A program made the position numbers and the translations under genes. This document shows positions 1-8,000 of a DNA stretch of 10,769 bases, piece by piece. The notes under the pieces were generated by a model that saw only the letters and a program-made list of their open reading frames with translations, was not told the DNA's origin and did no database searches. The DNA comes from an uncultured Balneolaceae bacterium (lineage in GTDB: Bacteria; Bacteroidota; Rhodothermia; Balneolales; Balneolaceae): NCBI GenBank assembly GCA_938003885.1, contig CALKWT010000247.1:1-10769 (forward strand). Direction: 5' to 3'. Numbering within the stretch: position 1 is the stretch's first letter; each line of letters begins with the position of its first letter.

Positions 1-652
1 GTGGAATCAGTTGGTCTGCTTCATGGATGATCTGGTAGCGATTCTCCACCCGCCGGACCGGTAGAGGTTCGAGGAATATTGGCAGATTGTGCCTGTTCAT
101 ATCTCGTACACCCTCAGCGCAGGCAAGGATGGTCTGAAGTGAATCTTCTGAAGTCATATCCACCCTGAGCAGCATCTTTGCTGCATCGACCCCAAACCGA
201 ATACAGGTATCTGCACCGGAGGCAGTAATCGGATCATTCAGCTCCCATACAGAGCCGGGTATTCCCCCCCGGTTCAGGCTTGTGATCAGGAGCTTATCAT
301 CCAGGAAACCCTTCTCTTCCTTCTCCATTTCACCATGAAGAATGAGCAGTTCTTCCAGAATATCCATACTACCGAGTACTCCATCTACCCTATCACATCG
401 TAAAGCGGAGATCAGCCGTGCCAGAAGGTCGTGGCGGTTTGCCATTGCAAGAGGTTCTTTTCCGATTGCCAGGCTAGCACGTGCCGGATGATCTGCTGCA
501 ACGATATTGAGATTTCCATCCGTGGTGAACGTGCGTCTCCGTTTTCTTTTTTTTGCCACCTCTTCGGCGAAACCAGAGTTATCTACCCTATGTTCAGTAA
601 TTTTTCTGAACAGTTCCGGAAGAATGATTTCATCTTTCACAAACGGCCTCAT
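1..652 (-). CDS. Cgl0159-family (beta/alpha)8 aldolase-like protein, probable 2-deoxy-5-keto-gluconate-6-phosphate aldolase (3' end outside window)
   Basis: The reading frame opens with ATG at 652-650 and stays open for 217 codons to the left edge, so the C-terminus is missing. The start overlaps the iolC stop as ATGA, and a GGAGGG lies just upstream inside iolC, which supports both this start and translational coupling. Visible landmarks are a basic stretch at residues 34-40 (KKRKRRR), AADHPAR at 52-58, DGVLGSMDILEEL at 90-102, NRGG at 127-130, KMLLRVD at 159-165 and FLEPLPVRR at 193-201. I recognise these from the Cgl0159 family of TIM-barrel proteins, a gene sitting beside iolC in the Corynebacterium glutamicum inositol cluster; family members are roughly 290-300 residues. 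Its place directly after iolC suggests that it cleaves the kinase product to dihydroxyacetone phosphate and malonate semialdehyde, the job of IolJ or of the DUF2090 domain elsewhere. Family assignment is fairly sure; the reaction is inference. Confidence 0.85.
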   Translation of the reverse strand, partial: MRPFVKDEIILPELFRKITEHRVDNSGFAEEVAKKRKRRRTFTTDGNLNIVAADHPARASLAIGKEPLAMANRHDLLARLISALRCDRVDGVLGSMDILEELLILHGEMEKEEKGFLDDKLLITSLNRGGIPGSVWELNDPITASGADTCIRFGVDAAKMLLRVDMTSEDSLQTILACAEGVRDMNRHNLPIFLEPLPVRRVENRYQIIHEADQLIP

Positions 653-1656
653 TCAAGCCCTCCCTTATCAACCGTAAACTCTTCTACCTCAGACATCACG
701 GGCATAAAATTGGCACATCCATGCCGTGTGACGATGATCGCACCACAAGCATTCCCCAACCGGGCGCTCTTATAGAGGTTCCAGTCATTGAGATAGCCAT
801 AGATAAATCCACTGGCAAATGCATCTCCGGCTCCCAATGTATTTTTGACTTCTACAGGATAACCCGGAACATGCTCAGCATCGATCGAATCTTTCCGGTA
901 GATGTAGCAGCCGTCAGTTCCCGCCTTCAGAACCAGTATCTTGCCGCCAAGTTTGAGTAGCTTCTGAACGGCAATGGTTTCATCACCCTCAATCCTGGAT
1001 TCATTTACCTGTGAATCCTCTACAGTAGCAGCTCCTTTTCCACGCCATGCAGCTGCTTTTATCTCCTCGGTGGTCCCGATAATGACATCCACGTAGGGCA
1101 GTACGGATCGCAGAGTCAGGCCGAAGGATTGCAGGTCGGGCCACTGATCTGCCCTGAAATCCACATCCAAAATCACCCGTACATTGTTGGCTGCTGCCTC
1201 TTCTGCCGCATAGAGTGTGGCAGAGCGGGAGGGCTCCTTACTGAGACCGGTACCGCTGATCAGGATAGCCCGTGTGGACTGAAAAGGGATATTTGCTATA
1301 TCCCGGGTGTCAATGGCGATGTCGGCGCAGTTATCCCGATAATAGACGAGCGGAAACTTGTCTGGCGGCTCAATTCCCAGAATGACGGCACTGCTCCGCT
1401 TTCCTTCTTTCCTGACAGTTAGATGGGTGTCGACCTCTTCCTTTTTCAGAAAGTTCAGAATAAAATCGCCGACTGGATCTTCACCCACACCCGTAAGCAG
1501 TGCAGACCGGAGTCCGAGCCGCTTCGTTCCCACACTGATGTTTAACGGGCACCCGCCCACATACGCTGCAAAACTATTGATCTCTTCGAAGGGACTGCCG
1601 ATATCATTAGAGTAGAGATCAATAGAACTCCTGCCTATACAAACAATGTCATACAT
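649..1656 (-). CDS. iolC: 5-dehydro-2-deoxygluconokinase (IolC), PfkB/ribokinase family
   Basis: This cytoplasmic sugar kinase phosphorylates 2-deoxy-5-keto-D-gluconate (5-dehydro-2-deoxygluconate) at C6 with ATP, the fifth step of myo-inositol breakdown. The 335-residue protein shows the PfkB layout: N-terminal strand with IVCIGRSSIDLY (residues 4-15), GGCPLNIS (34-41), TGVGEDPVGDF (55-65), LDVDFRADQW (163-172) and the catalytic NTLGAGDAF (272-280) with the likely base D278. The tail RHGCANFMP (311-319) is characteristic of IolC and separates it from ribokinase or KDG kinase. It has no DUF2090 aldolase extension, unlike the fused proteobacterial IolC, which fits a separate aldolase gene downstream. 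ATG at 1656-1654 has AAGGAA about a dozen bases upstream. It lies 17 bp after iolB and overlaps the next gene by ATGA, so it is clearly co-transcribed. Confidence 0.94.
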   Translation of the reverse strand: MYDIVCIGRSSIDLYSNDIGSPFEEINSFAAYVGGCPLNISVGTKRLGLRSALLTGVGEDPVGDFILNFLKKEEVDTHLTVRKEGKRSSAVILGIEPPDKFPLVYYRDNCADIAIDTRDIANIPFQSTRAILISGTGLSKEPSRSATLYAAEEAAANNVRVILDVDFRADQWPDLQSFGLTLRSVLPYVDVIIGTTEEIKAAAWRGKGAATVEDSQVNESRIEGDETIAVQKLLKLGGKILVLKAGTDGCYIYRKDSIDAEHVPGYPVEVKNTLGAGDAFASGFIYGYLNDWNLYKSARLGNACGAIIVTRHGCANFMPVMSEVEEFTVDKGGLE

Positions 1657-1673
1657 AACTTTTCCATTCCTTT

Positions 1674-2441
1674 TTATAAAAATTCTGGTTGTACGTTAAC
1701 GCCGGCCCACGATCGCTCCATCGATTCATCTAAAGTTGCCATGATCCAAACAAAGTTGATCGGATATCCCGGTATAGCCACATTGGGGTGATACCCCCGT
1801 TTTACTACCACAGCATCATTTTCATAGACAGGCCCGAGATAGTCCGGTACATCCAGCTCTTCGTAAACCAACTGAATCCCAAAAGCAGGTGGCGGCATCT
1901 CAATATAGATATAGATTTCTTCTTTGGTATCGGTATGTTCGTGAGGCGGCCAGCTGGTCCAATTGCTGTCTTTGCTGAAAATGAGGCCACCAAGTAGCCT
2001 CCGGGCAGGAATATTATCGTCGATAAGCCGGTGAATTCTCCTCTCACAACCCGGCGTCCCCAAAACTTCGGTTAATTTGGGGTCGCGTTTCACCTCTTCA
2101 AATGGTGCGAAAAAAGGATCTCCTTTCTGGTCAGAGGGCGCCGTGGCTTCGATGATATCCACGTCAGATTCAGTAATGATCCGCCCTTTATGTCCCGGTG
2201 GAATATACAGTGTGTCGTACGGTTTCAACGTAAAACGATGATTTTCGAGCTCCACTATAGCCGTTCCGCCAAGGCAGATCAGGGCAGCTTCAAAGTCGGG
2301 GTTCTGATATTCGCATTCAGAGGCCCTGCTGTTCAGAATGATTCTGGTATACCCTAAGTATTCAAGTTCAGAATTTTCAGGCGAAACAATAACGTTACGT
2401 CCGGTTTTGTCTGCGGTATTATGAAATATCTTTCTGCTCAT
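1674..2441 (-). CDS. iolB: 5-deoxy-glucuronate isomerase (IolB)
   Basis: IolB converts 5-deoxy-D-glucuronate, made by IolD, to 2-deoxy-5-keto-D-gluconate, the substrate of IolC. The 255-residue protein is a bicupin (KduI/IolB family). An N-terminal half-cupin carries the ICLGGTAIVEL and YDTLYIPPGH stretches (residues 55-65 and 75-84). The C-terminal cupin has the metal site: SWPPHEHT (163-170, H167 and H169), the following E174/E175, and GYHP (216-219, H218). The spacing and the WPPHEH motif are typical of IolB rather than KduI. It is slightly shorter than the roughly 270 residues common for the family, without loss of the metal ligands. ATG at 2441-2439 is preceded by AGAGTAAA, a weak A-rich leader as is usual in Bacteroidota. 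It follows the SDR gene after 126 bp and precedes iolC by 17 bp. Confidence 0.94.
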   Translation of the reverse strand: MSRKIFHNTADKTGRNVIVSPENSELEYLGYTRIILNSRASECEYQNPDFEAALICLGGTAIVELENHRFTLKPYDTLYIPPGHKGRIITESDVDIIEATAPSDQKGDPFFAPFEEVKRDPKLTEVLGTPGCERRIHRLIDDNIPARRLLGGLIFSKDSNWTSWPPHEHTDTKEEIYIYIEMPPPAFGIQLVYEELDVPDYLGPVYENDAVVVKRGYHPNVAIPGYPINFVWIMATLDESMERSWAGVNVQPEFL

Positions 2442-2567
2442 TTTACTCTATTTAAAAATTAGCGGGAACCAATCCCTTAATTTTGAAGCTCTTAATCCAT
2501 CGGATGAAACGATCCAGCCTGTATTCGGTGGAGTGTTATCGCTCTGAACTTTACGGTCGTTATCACT
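2442..2567 (-). other. 126-bp intergenic leader upstream of iolB
   Basis: This gap between the SDR gene and iolB is long compared with the 17-bp and overlapping junctions further downstream. On the minus strand it holds two similar 10-mers, GAGTGATAAC (running into the SDR stop codon) and GAGCGATAAC, about 25 bp apart, and a small GGGA-loop-TCCC hairpin followed by a short T run close to iolB. No clear terminator or promoter consensus is visible. It could contain a minor internal promoter or simply be transcribed leader. Confidence 0.35.
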
Positions 2568-3338
2568 CTACAACTGCTTGTTTCGTGCCACAATTGTCGC
2601 AGATGATTGTGCAACCGGAAATACAATGGTATCCAGTATGTTGACATGGGGCGGGCGATTGGCGATGAAAATGATAATTTCAGCTATATCCGCTCCTGTC
2701 AGAGGGGTTATGTCTTTATACACTTCGTCTGCCTCCTTCTTATTTCCACGAAATCGAACCTGACTGAACTCGGTGTTGACCAGGCCGGGAGAAACGGAGC
2801 TGACCCGAACACGGGTTCCGGAGAGATCCATTTTGGCCGCCTGTGTAATTGCCCGAACAGCGTGTTTGGTTGCACAATAGACCGAACCACCGGGATAGGC
2901 CTCGTATCCTGCGATCGAGCCAACATTGATGATATGGCCGCTGTTTTGCTTCCGCATGCGGGCAGATACATATTGGGTCATCGAAAGCAGTCCTTTAATG
3001 TTCGTATCAATCATGGCATCCCAGTCATCAAAATCGGCGTCATCAATTTTGCCCTTTCCGGCAGCCAGTCCGGCATTGTTCAATAAAATATCGATGGGTT
3101 GTTCAATAGAGTCGACACATTTTTTGCATTCTGCCCGGTTCCGGACATCAAAGCAGTTAGTCTGCACCTCTATGGAGTGGTTTTCTTCAAGCTCCTCTTT
3201 CAGACGAATCAAACGATCTTCCCGCCGGCCCGTCAAAATCAAATTTGCACCGTTTTGGGCAAACAAAATTGCAGATTCCCTTCCAATTCCTGATGTGGCA
3301 CCCGTAATAAGCACCCATTTGTCAATTAATCGGTTCAA
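2568..3338 (-). CDS. YdfG-like short-chain dehydrogenase/reductase, candidate malonate-semialdehyde / 3-hydroxy acid reductase
   Basis: A 256-residue classical SDR. Seen: cofactor motif TGATSGIG (residues 12-19), R38-R39 after the second strand (usual for NADPH preference), NNAG (87-90), and the catalytic tetrad N113, S141, Y154, K158 (YCATK). The C-terminal part, with PGLVNTEFSQVRFRG (184-198), PLTGADIAE (212-220) and HVNI plus FPVAQS further on, strongly resembles E. coli YdfG, an NADPH-dependent 3-hydroxy acid dehydrogenase that also reduces malonate semialdehyde to 3-hydroxypropionate. Malonate semialdehyde is the product of the inositol lower branch encoded next door, so this is my preferred role; inositol or other polyol dehydrogenase is an alternative. 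The start is TTG at 3338-3336: an in-frame TAA lies 15 bp upstream, no ATG fits, and a GGA sits about 4-6 bases before it. An internal GTG (codon 9) would remove only eight residues. Confidence 0.88.
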   Translation of the reverse strand: MNRLIDKWVLITGATSGIGRESAILFAQNGANLILTGRREDRLIRLKEELEENHSIEVQTNCFDVRNRAECKKCVDSIEQPIDILLNNAGLAAGKGKIDDADFDDWDAMIDTNIKGLLSMTQYVSARMRKQNSGHIINVGSIAGYEAYPGGSVYCATKHAVRAITQAAKMDLSGTRVRVSSVSPGLVNTEFSQVRFRGNKKEADEVYKDITPLTGADIAEIIIFIANRPPHVNILDTIVFPVAQSSATIVARNKQL

Positions 3339-3376
3339 TGTTCCAGGTGTTTAGATTGATCTTCAAGTTCATAAAG

Positions 3377-3413
3377 CACGCTTCTGCTGCTTTGGTTCTA
3401 CAGCAGAAGCGTG
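3377..3413 (-). terminator. Perfect 13-bp inverted repeat after susD (terminator or mRNA-protecting hairpin)
   Basis: The arms CACGCTTCTGCTG (3377-3389) and CAGCAGAAGCGTG (3401-3413) are exact reverse complements around an 11-nt loop. It lies about 60 bp past the susD stop and about 40 bp before the SDR start. On the minus strand it is followed by CTTTAT, a poor U tract, so complete rho-independent termination is not assured. It may act as a partial terminator, or protect the 3' end of the susCD message while the catabolic genes are read at a lower level. Confidence 0.7.
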
Positions 3414-3428
3414 TTCACATGTTCACAT
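3413..3428. repeat. Tandem GTTCACAT x2
   Basis: Two exact, adjacent copies of GTTCACAT at 3413-3420 and 3421-3428, touching the right arm of the hairpin. They may be part of a regulator site together with the palindrome that follows. Confidence 0.5.
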
Positions 3429-3442
3429 CACATGCAGTGTGA
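3428..3442. promoter_or_regulatory. Short palindrome TCACA-N5-TGTGA, possible operator
   Basis: The arms TCACA (3428-3432) and TGTGA (3438-3442) form an inverted repeat with a 5-bp spacer, about 29 bp past the susD stop and just before the hairpin in the direction of transcription. Arm sequence is like a CRP half-site, but the order of the arms is reversed and the spacer differs, so I do not call a CRP site. Function unknown. Confidence 0.25.
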
Positions 3443-3471
3443 CAATCCTTCCCATGCTCTATTTCTGGCGG

Positions 3472-4956
3472 TCAATACCCGGGGTTTTGCTCCAGTACAC
3501 CACCGCTTACGTCAATCTGATTCTGAGGAATCGGATAGTAGTAATGCTTGGGTCTCACAAAGTGCCTTGGCGGATCATAGGTCCCGCGGTCTTCACCATA
3601 TATTGCGGTGATATCCACAATTCCTGCCTTGTCCCACCGCATCAGGTCAAAGTGCCGGCGTCCCTCTCCGGCCAGTTCCACCCTTCGTTCGTGAATGATA
3701 TCTGCCATGGTGGCATTCGTCACAGGTGGCATTCCTGCCCGGGCCCGGACCCTGTTTAATTCCGTATCACCGTTCTGGCCAGACCGGATTTTCGCTTCCG
3801 CTACATAGAGATACACTTCGGATGATCGGAGCAGAGGAATGTTCATATTCTGATCCAAACCGCCAGCTTCTCTCCAGGCAGCATATTTCTGATAGTGGTA
3901 GCCAGTGGTGGGTGACAGATCAGCCGTATATACTGTTGGTCCGCGATCTCCGCCCAGATCAAAAACATCACCCGGCATCATAATAGAGTAGTCCTGCCGG
4001 GGATCTCCCTCCTCAAAGGCATTTACAAGATCAGGTAGAGGTGCCTGAAAATCCCAGCCTCCCCATGGGCGCGGAGTGGTGTAGATTGTGTGAGATTGCG
4101 TTCGCCAACCTTGTGAAGACCCGACAGTAAAAAGAATTTCAGGGTTGTACTGAGTTTCTACCCTGAAATTATCTTCAAAACTCTCTGCCAGTGGATAGGG
4201 ACCGTTGATAACTTGATTCCCTGCCTCGATCGCCTCCTGGAATTTCTCCTGATAGATATATACCATAGAGAGATACCCCTGAGCAGCGCCGCTGTTGGGC
4301 CGTCCGACATCGGAACCGCTATGAGTGTCCGGAAGCAATTCGGCAGCCCTTTTAAAGTCCGCTTCCACCTGAGCGTAAACTTCTTCCAACGTATTCCGTG
4401 GTTTGTCGAACTCATTATTCTTCACATCTTCTTCCAGAATAATGGGTACTCCCGCAAACATCTGGCCAAGAGTCCAGTAGGCAAAACCACGCATGAAGTA
4501 AGCCTCACCCAAGATTCTGTTCTTCAAGGTCTGATCAAGATCCATATCAGGAACATGTACCAGGATCCCGTTTGCCCGTTGGATCACTTCATACTTGTTT
4601 CTCCAGGAGGAGTCAAAGTAGGGGTGTGACGGGTCGAATGTGAAGTTCTCCAGATCTGAGTGAGGCGCATGGTCCCCCGCCCTGTACTCATCATCGGACG
4701 GGATGTTGATGAGCGTCATCTCACGGTGGCCATAATAATTTTCGGCCGGCAGAGGGTGATACAAAGCATTGGCTGCAGACTCCGCATCGCTCGCTGTATT
4801 CCAGAAATTATCGGTCGTGGTCTGTCCATACGGGGTCGTATCGAGGATGCTTTCATCACAACTGATCGCTGTGAAAAGCATCACCAAAATTATCACCAAT
4901 TTCATTGAAAGTGATCGTATCCCTTTCAATATGTCAGCTTGTAGTTTCGATTCCAT
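3472..4956 (-). CDS. SusD/RagB-family surface lipoprotein
   Basis: SusD proteins sit on the outer face of the outer membrane as a lid over a SusC pore and bind the nutrient. From ATG 4956 the product has 494 residues: a basic stretch, hydrophobic VIILVMLFTAIS, then a lipobox cysteine. The TPR-like part has GEAYFMRGFAYW followed by MFAGVPIILEE. The C-terminal RagB/SusD region has LRSSEVYLYVAEAKIR, ELNRVRARAG, HERRVELAGEGRRHFDLMRW and ends YYPIPQNQID...NPGY, all canonical. Three starts are possible: ATG 5007 (3 bp after the susC stop, no ribosome site, long N-region), ATG 4956 (A-rich GAAGAAAA upstream), and ATG 4905 (gives a compact MK-led signal peptide). I favour 4956 with modest confidence. 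It forms an obligate pair with the SusC gene just upstream. Substrate cannot be read from the sequence; the neighbours suggest inositol or an inositol conjugate. Confidence 0.92.
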   Translation of the reverse strand: MESKLQADILKGIRSLSMKLVIILVMLFTAISCDESILDTTPYGQTTTDNFWNTASDAESAANALYHPLPAENYYGHREMTLINIPSDDEYRAGDHAPHSDLENFTFDPSHPYFDSSWRNKYEVIQRANGILVHVPDMDLDQTLKNRILGEAYFMRGFAYWTLGQMFAGVPIILEEDVKNNEFDKPRNTLEEVYAQVEADFKRAAELLPDTHSGSDVGRPNSGAAQGYLSMVYIYQEKFQEAIEAGNQVINGPYPLAESFEDNFRVETQYNPEILFTVGSSQGWRTQSHTIYTTPRPWGGWDFQAPLPDLVNAFEEGDPRQDYSIMMPGDVFDLGGDRGPTVYTADLSPTTGYHYQKYAAWREAGGLDQNMNIPLLRSSEVYLYVAEAKIRSGQNGDTELNRVRARAGMPPVTNATMADIIHERRVELAGEGRRHFDLMRWDKAGIVDITAIYGEDRGTYDPPRHFVRPKHYYYPIPQNQIDVSGGVLEQNPGY

Positions 4957-5010
4957 AATGTAATTTTCTTCAAGGTTGATAACTGAAAACTGAGGTTTGC
5001 CTGTCATGAT

Positions 5011-8000
5011 TTAAAAATCGACAGTCAGGCCAAATGCCCAGGTTCTGGGTTGTGGATATTGAGCGTAATCGACGTTACGCTGAAGGTTTCCATCCGTATA
5101 GCCCAGTTCTGGATCAATTCCGGAATAGGGAGTGAGCGTAAAAACATTGATTCCGGTTATATCCAGGCGGACATTACCCAGGCCGAGTGAGTTCGTCAGA
5201 GTGACAGGGAGTGTATACCCGAGTGTCATAGTCTTCAGCCGGAAATAGTTTCCATTTTCAATGAACAGATCCGATGAACGGTGGTTCAGATTATTTCTGA
5301 GTGTGGTCATTCTGGGAATCGAATTACTGGTTCCCTCTCCGTGCCACCGGTTCTCCACTTCAGCATACATATTGAAGGGGTAGGTTGGATCCAGTCCTTG
5401 CATTCGGTCTGCATTAAATATCTCGACACCAGCCGACCCCACGAAGTGAAGATTCAGTGTGAAGTTTTTATATCCTGAAGAGATATTTAACCCGTAAACA
5501 ACATCAGGATGGGGATTTCCAAGAATCGTTCTGTCATCACCATCAATCAGGCCGTCTCCATTAAGATCCAGAAACCGGACATCACCGGGGCGGATATTGG
5601 AGCGACGGGAATCGTTTGCAATATTCGGATCACTATCGATTTCCTGCTGATTTTGATAGAGTCCGTCTGTTTTCCAACCATAGAATGTAGCAATAGGATG
5701 TCCCTGAAATGTTCGGGCCAGCTCCTCATTAGGCCTTCCATAGGTTCTGGAGCCGAGGAAGTCATCGTTCAGATTGGTCACTTTATTCTGAATAAATGAG
5801 GCATTACCCCGGATACTGAAATCCACTTCACCAAATTGATTATTATATCCCACCTGGATTTCAAAACCCTTGTTTTCAATCTCCCCAACATTGGTATCGG
5901 GTATGGTTGCCGTTCCCAGGGTACCCAGGGTAGGTGGAGCGAGCAGAACATCCTTTGAGTCCCGGATAAAGTACTCCAGTGAGGTGGTGATCAAGTCACC
6001 CAGCAAGCCAGCATGTAAACCAAAGTTGAGCATTTCCACAGTTTCCCATGAGATATCGGGATTGGGGATACGTGTCTGGTTGATTCCACGAACCTGTGAA
6101 TTCAGAAAGCTGTATTGTGAGTTTTGTCCGTAAAGACCAAGAAACTGGTGCCGGGCAATGTTCTGATTTCCAGAGCGGCCCCAGCCTGCTGTCAGTCTCA
6201 GATTGTTGATTCCTGTACCTTCCATGACACCTCTGAAAAACTCCTCTTCGGAGATTCTCCAGCCGACGGAAGCTGCAGGGAAAACACCCCATCTGTTATC
6301 GGGTGAGAATCTGGAGGAGCCATCGTATCGGAGGCTGGCTGTTAAAAGGTATTTGTCTGCATATGCATAGTTTACCCTTCCCAGATAGGAGAGCAAAGCA
6401 TCTTCCCATTTGGAACCACCAGCAAGATAGACGGAATCTCCAGCATCAAGGACCCTCATCTCAGAAGACTCATTGGCATAATCCTGGCGGCTTGCAACAA
6501 CCGATTCCCCATTGGCTTTCTCCAGGACCACGCCGGCAAGGCCGTCAAAGTCATGATCGTTTCCAAAGGTTTTGTTGAAATCCAGAAACAGTTCTGTAAG
6601 CACAGATGTGCTCTCGGTGAACTGTCGTTGCAAGGAGTTTCGGGATCGGGCACGGATCTGATCGGAAATAATCACATTAAAACCGTAGAAGTCATTCAAC
6701 TGATAATCTAATCCCACATTCCCTCTGAGGGAGAGCCCCTGAAGAAGCTCCAGCTCTGCCTGGACGTTACCCAGGACCCTTCTTCGTTCGTTGTTAGAAT
6801 CGGAATCCTCTTCTACGGTAAAGATAGGGTTGTTAATATCTCCGAATTCACCGCTGATCTGTGAAGAACTGTAGCTCCCGTCATCGTACTGTACGGGCAG
6901 TCCAGGATGAAACCGGATAGCACTCCATAAGACACCGGTCTGGGCAGACTGCGTTTCAAGAGTGTTTCCCGAGGTCCGGGACAGGGTCAGGTTTTGTCGG
7001 AGATTGATTCTGTCACCGATTCGGTGATTGGAATTTATCTTCAAACCATACCGGTCGAAATAGGAGGATTTCATCATCCCTTTTTCATCTGCAAAATTAC
7101 CGGAGATATAGAACGAAGAGTTCTGGCTTCCGCCCTGAAGAGAAAGATTGTAATCCTGGATCGTTCCGGTACCCAGCAGCTCTTTTTGCCAGTTTGTCTG
7201 CTGTGTCTGATACTGCGTATTTTCCCAGATCGGATTGACTGGCAGGCCGTCATTGGTATATCGTTCCCGCTTTAATTGAGCCAATGTGGGTGCATCCAGA
7301 ACGTCTACAGTATTTATTGGATTGGAGAAGCCGACAGAGGTATTAAACCGGACTGCCAGTCCCTGATTAAAGGAGCCGCCTTTCGTAGTGACCAGTATAA
7401 CCCCGTTTGCTGCCCGGTTCCCGTAAATAGCTGCTGCCGATGCATCCTTCAGCACGTCAATGGATTCCACGTCGTCTGAGTTGATATTATTCAGGCTCGA
7501 TACATCAGAAGGCATGCCATCGATCACAATCAGGGGATCTGCGTTATTTACAGTTCCTGTTCCACGGATCCGGATCGTACCTGCTGCACCGGGATCTCCA
7601 CCACTTCGTACAATTTCCACACCCGAAGCCTGCCCTTGGAGAGCCGTTGAAAGGTCTGTGATCGGCTGGCCTTCAAGAGCATCCGAACGGACCGATGCGA
7701 TGGATCCGGTTATCCGCTCCTGGCTCTGCACGCCATACCCCACTACGACCAGGCCTTCCAGCATCTGAATATCACTTTGAAGGGAAATGTTGATTTCTGT
7801 CTGATTATTCACCGCTACTTCCTGCATCTGATAACCGATATAGGTGAATATGAGTACTGGAGATTCCACAGAATCAGGTATGCGGAGTGAATATTCCCCG
7901 TTTAGCCCCGTCTGGGTTCCGATAACCGAACCGGTTTCCGACTCAGAGTTCTGTAGAACCACATTGACCCCGGGAAGTGCTTCGTTGGTCTGTGCATCAA

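Noticed and set aside
431..775. 114-codon plus-strand frame near the left end
   Set aside because: It spans the antisense of the aldolase-like gene and the end of iolC; cysteine-rich, low-likelihood product with no ribosome site.
2607..3086. 159-codon plus-strand frame opposite the SDR gene
   Set aside because: Antisense shadow of a well-supported SDR; no motifs of its own.
3428..3442. CRP-type binding site
   Set aside because: The CRP consensus is TGTGA-N6-TCACA. Here the arms are in the opposite order with a 5-bp spacer, so the resemblance is only superficial.
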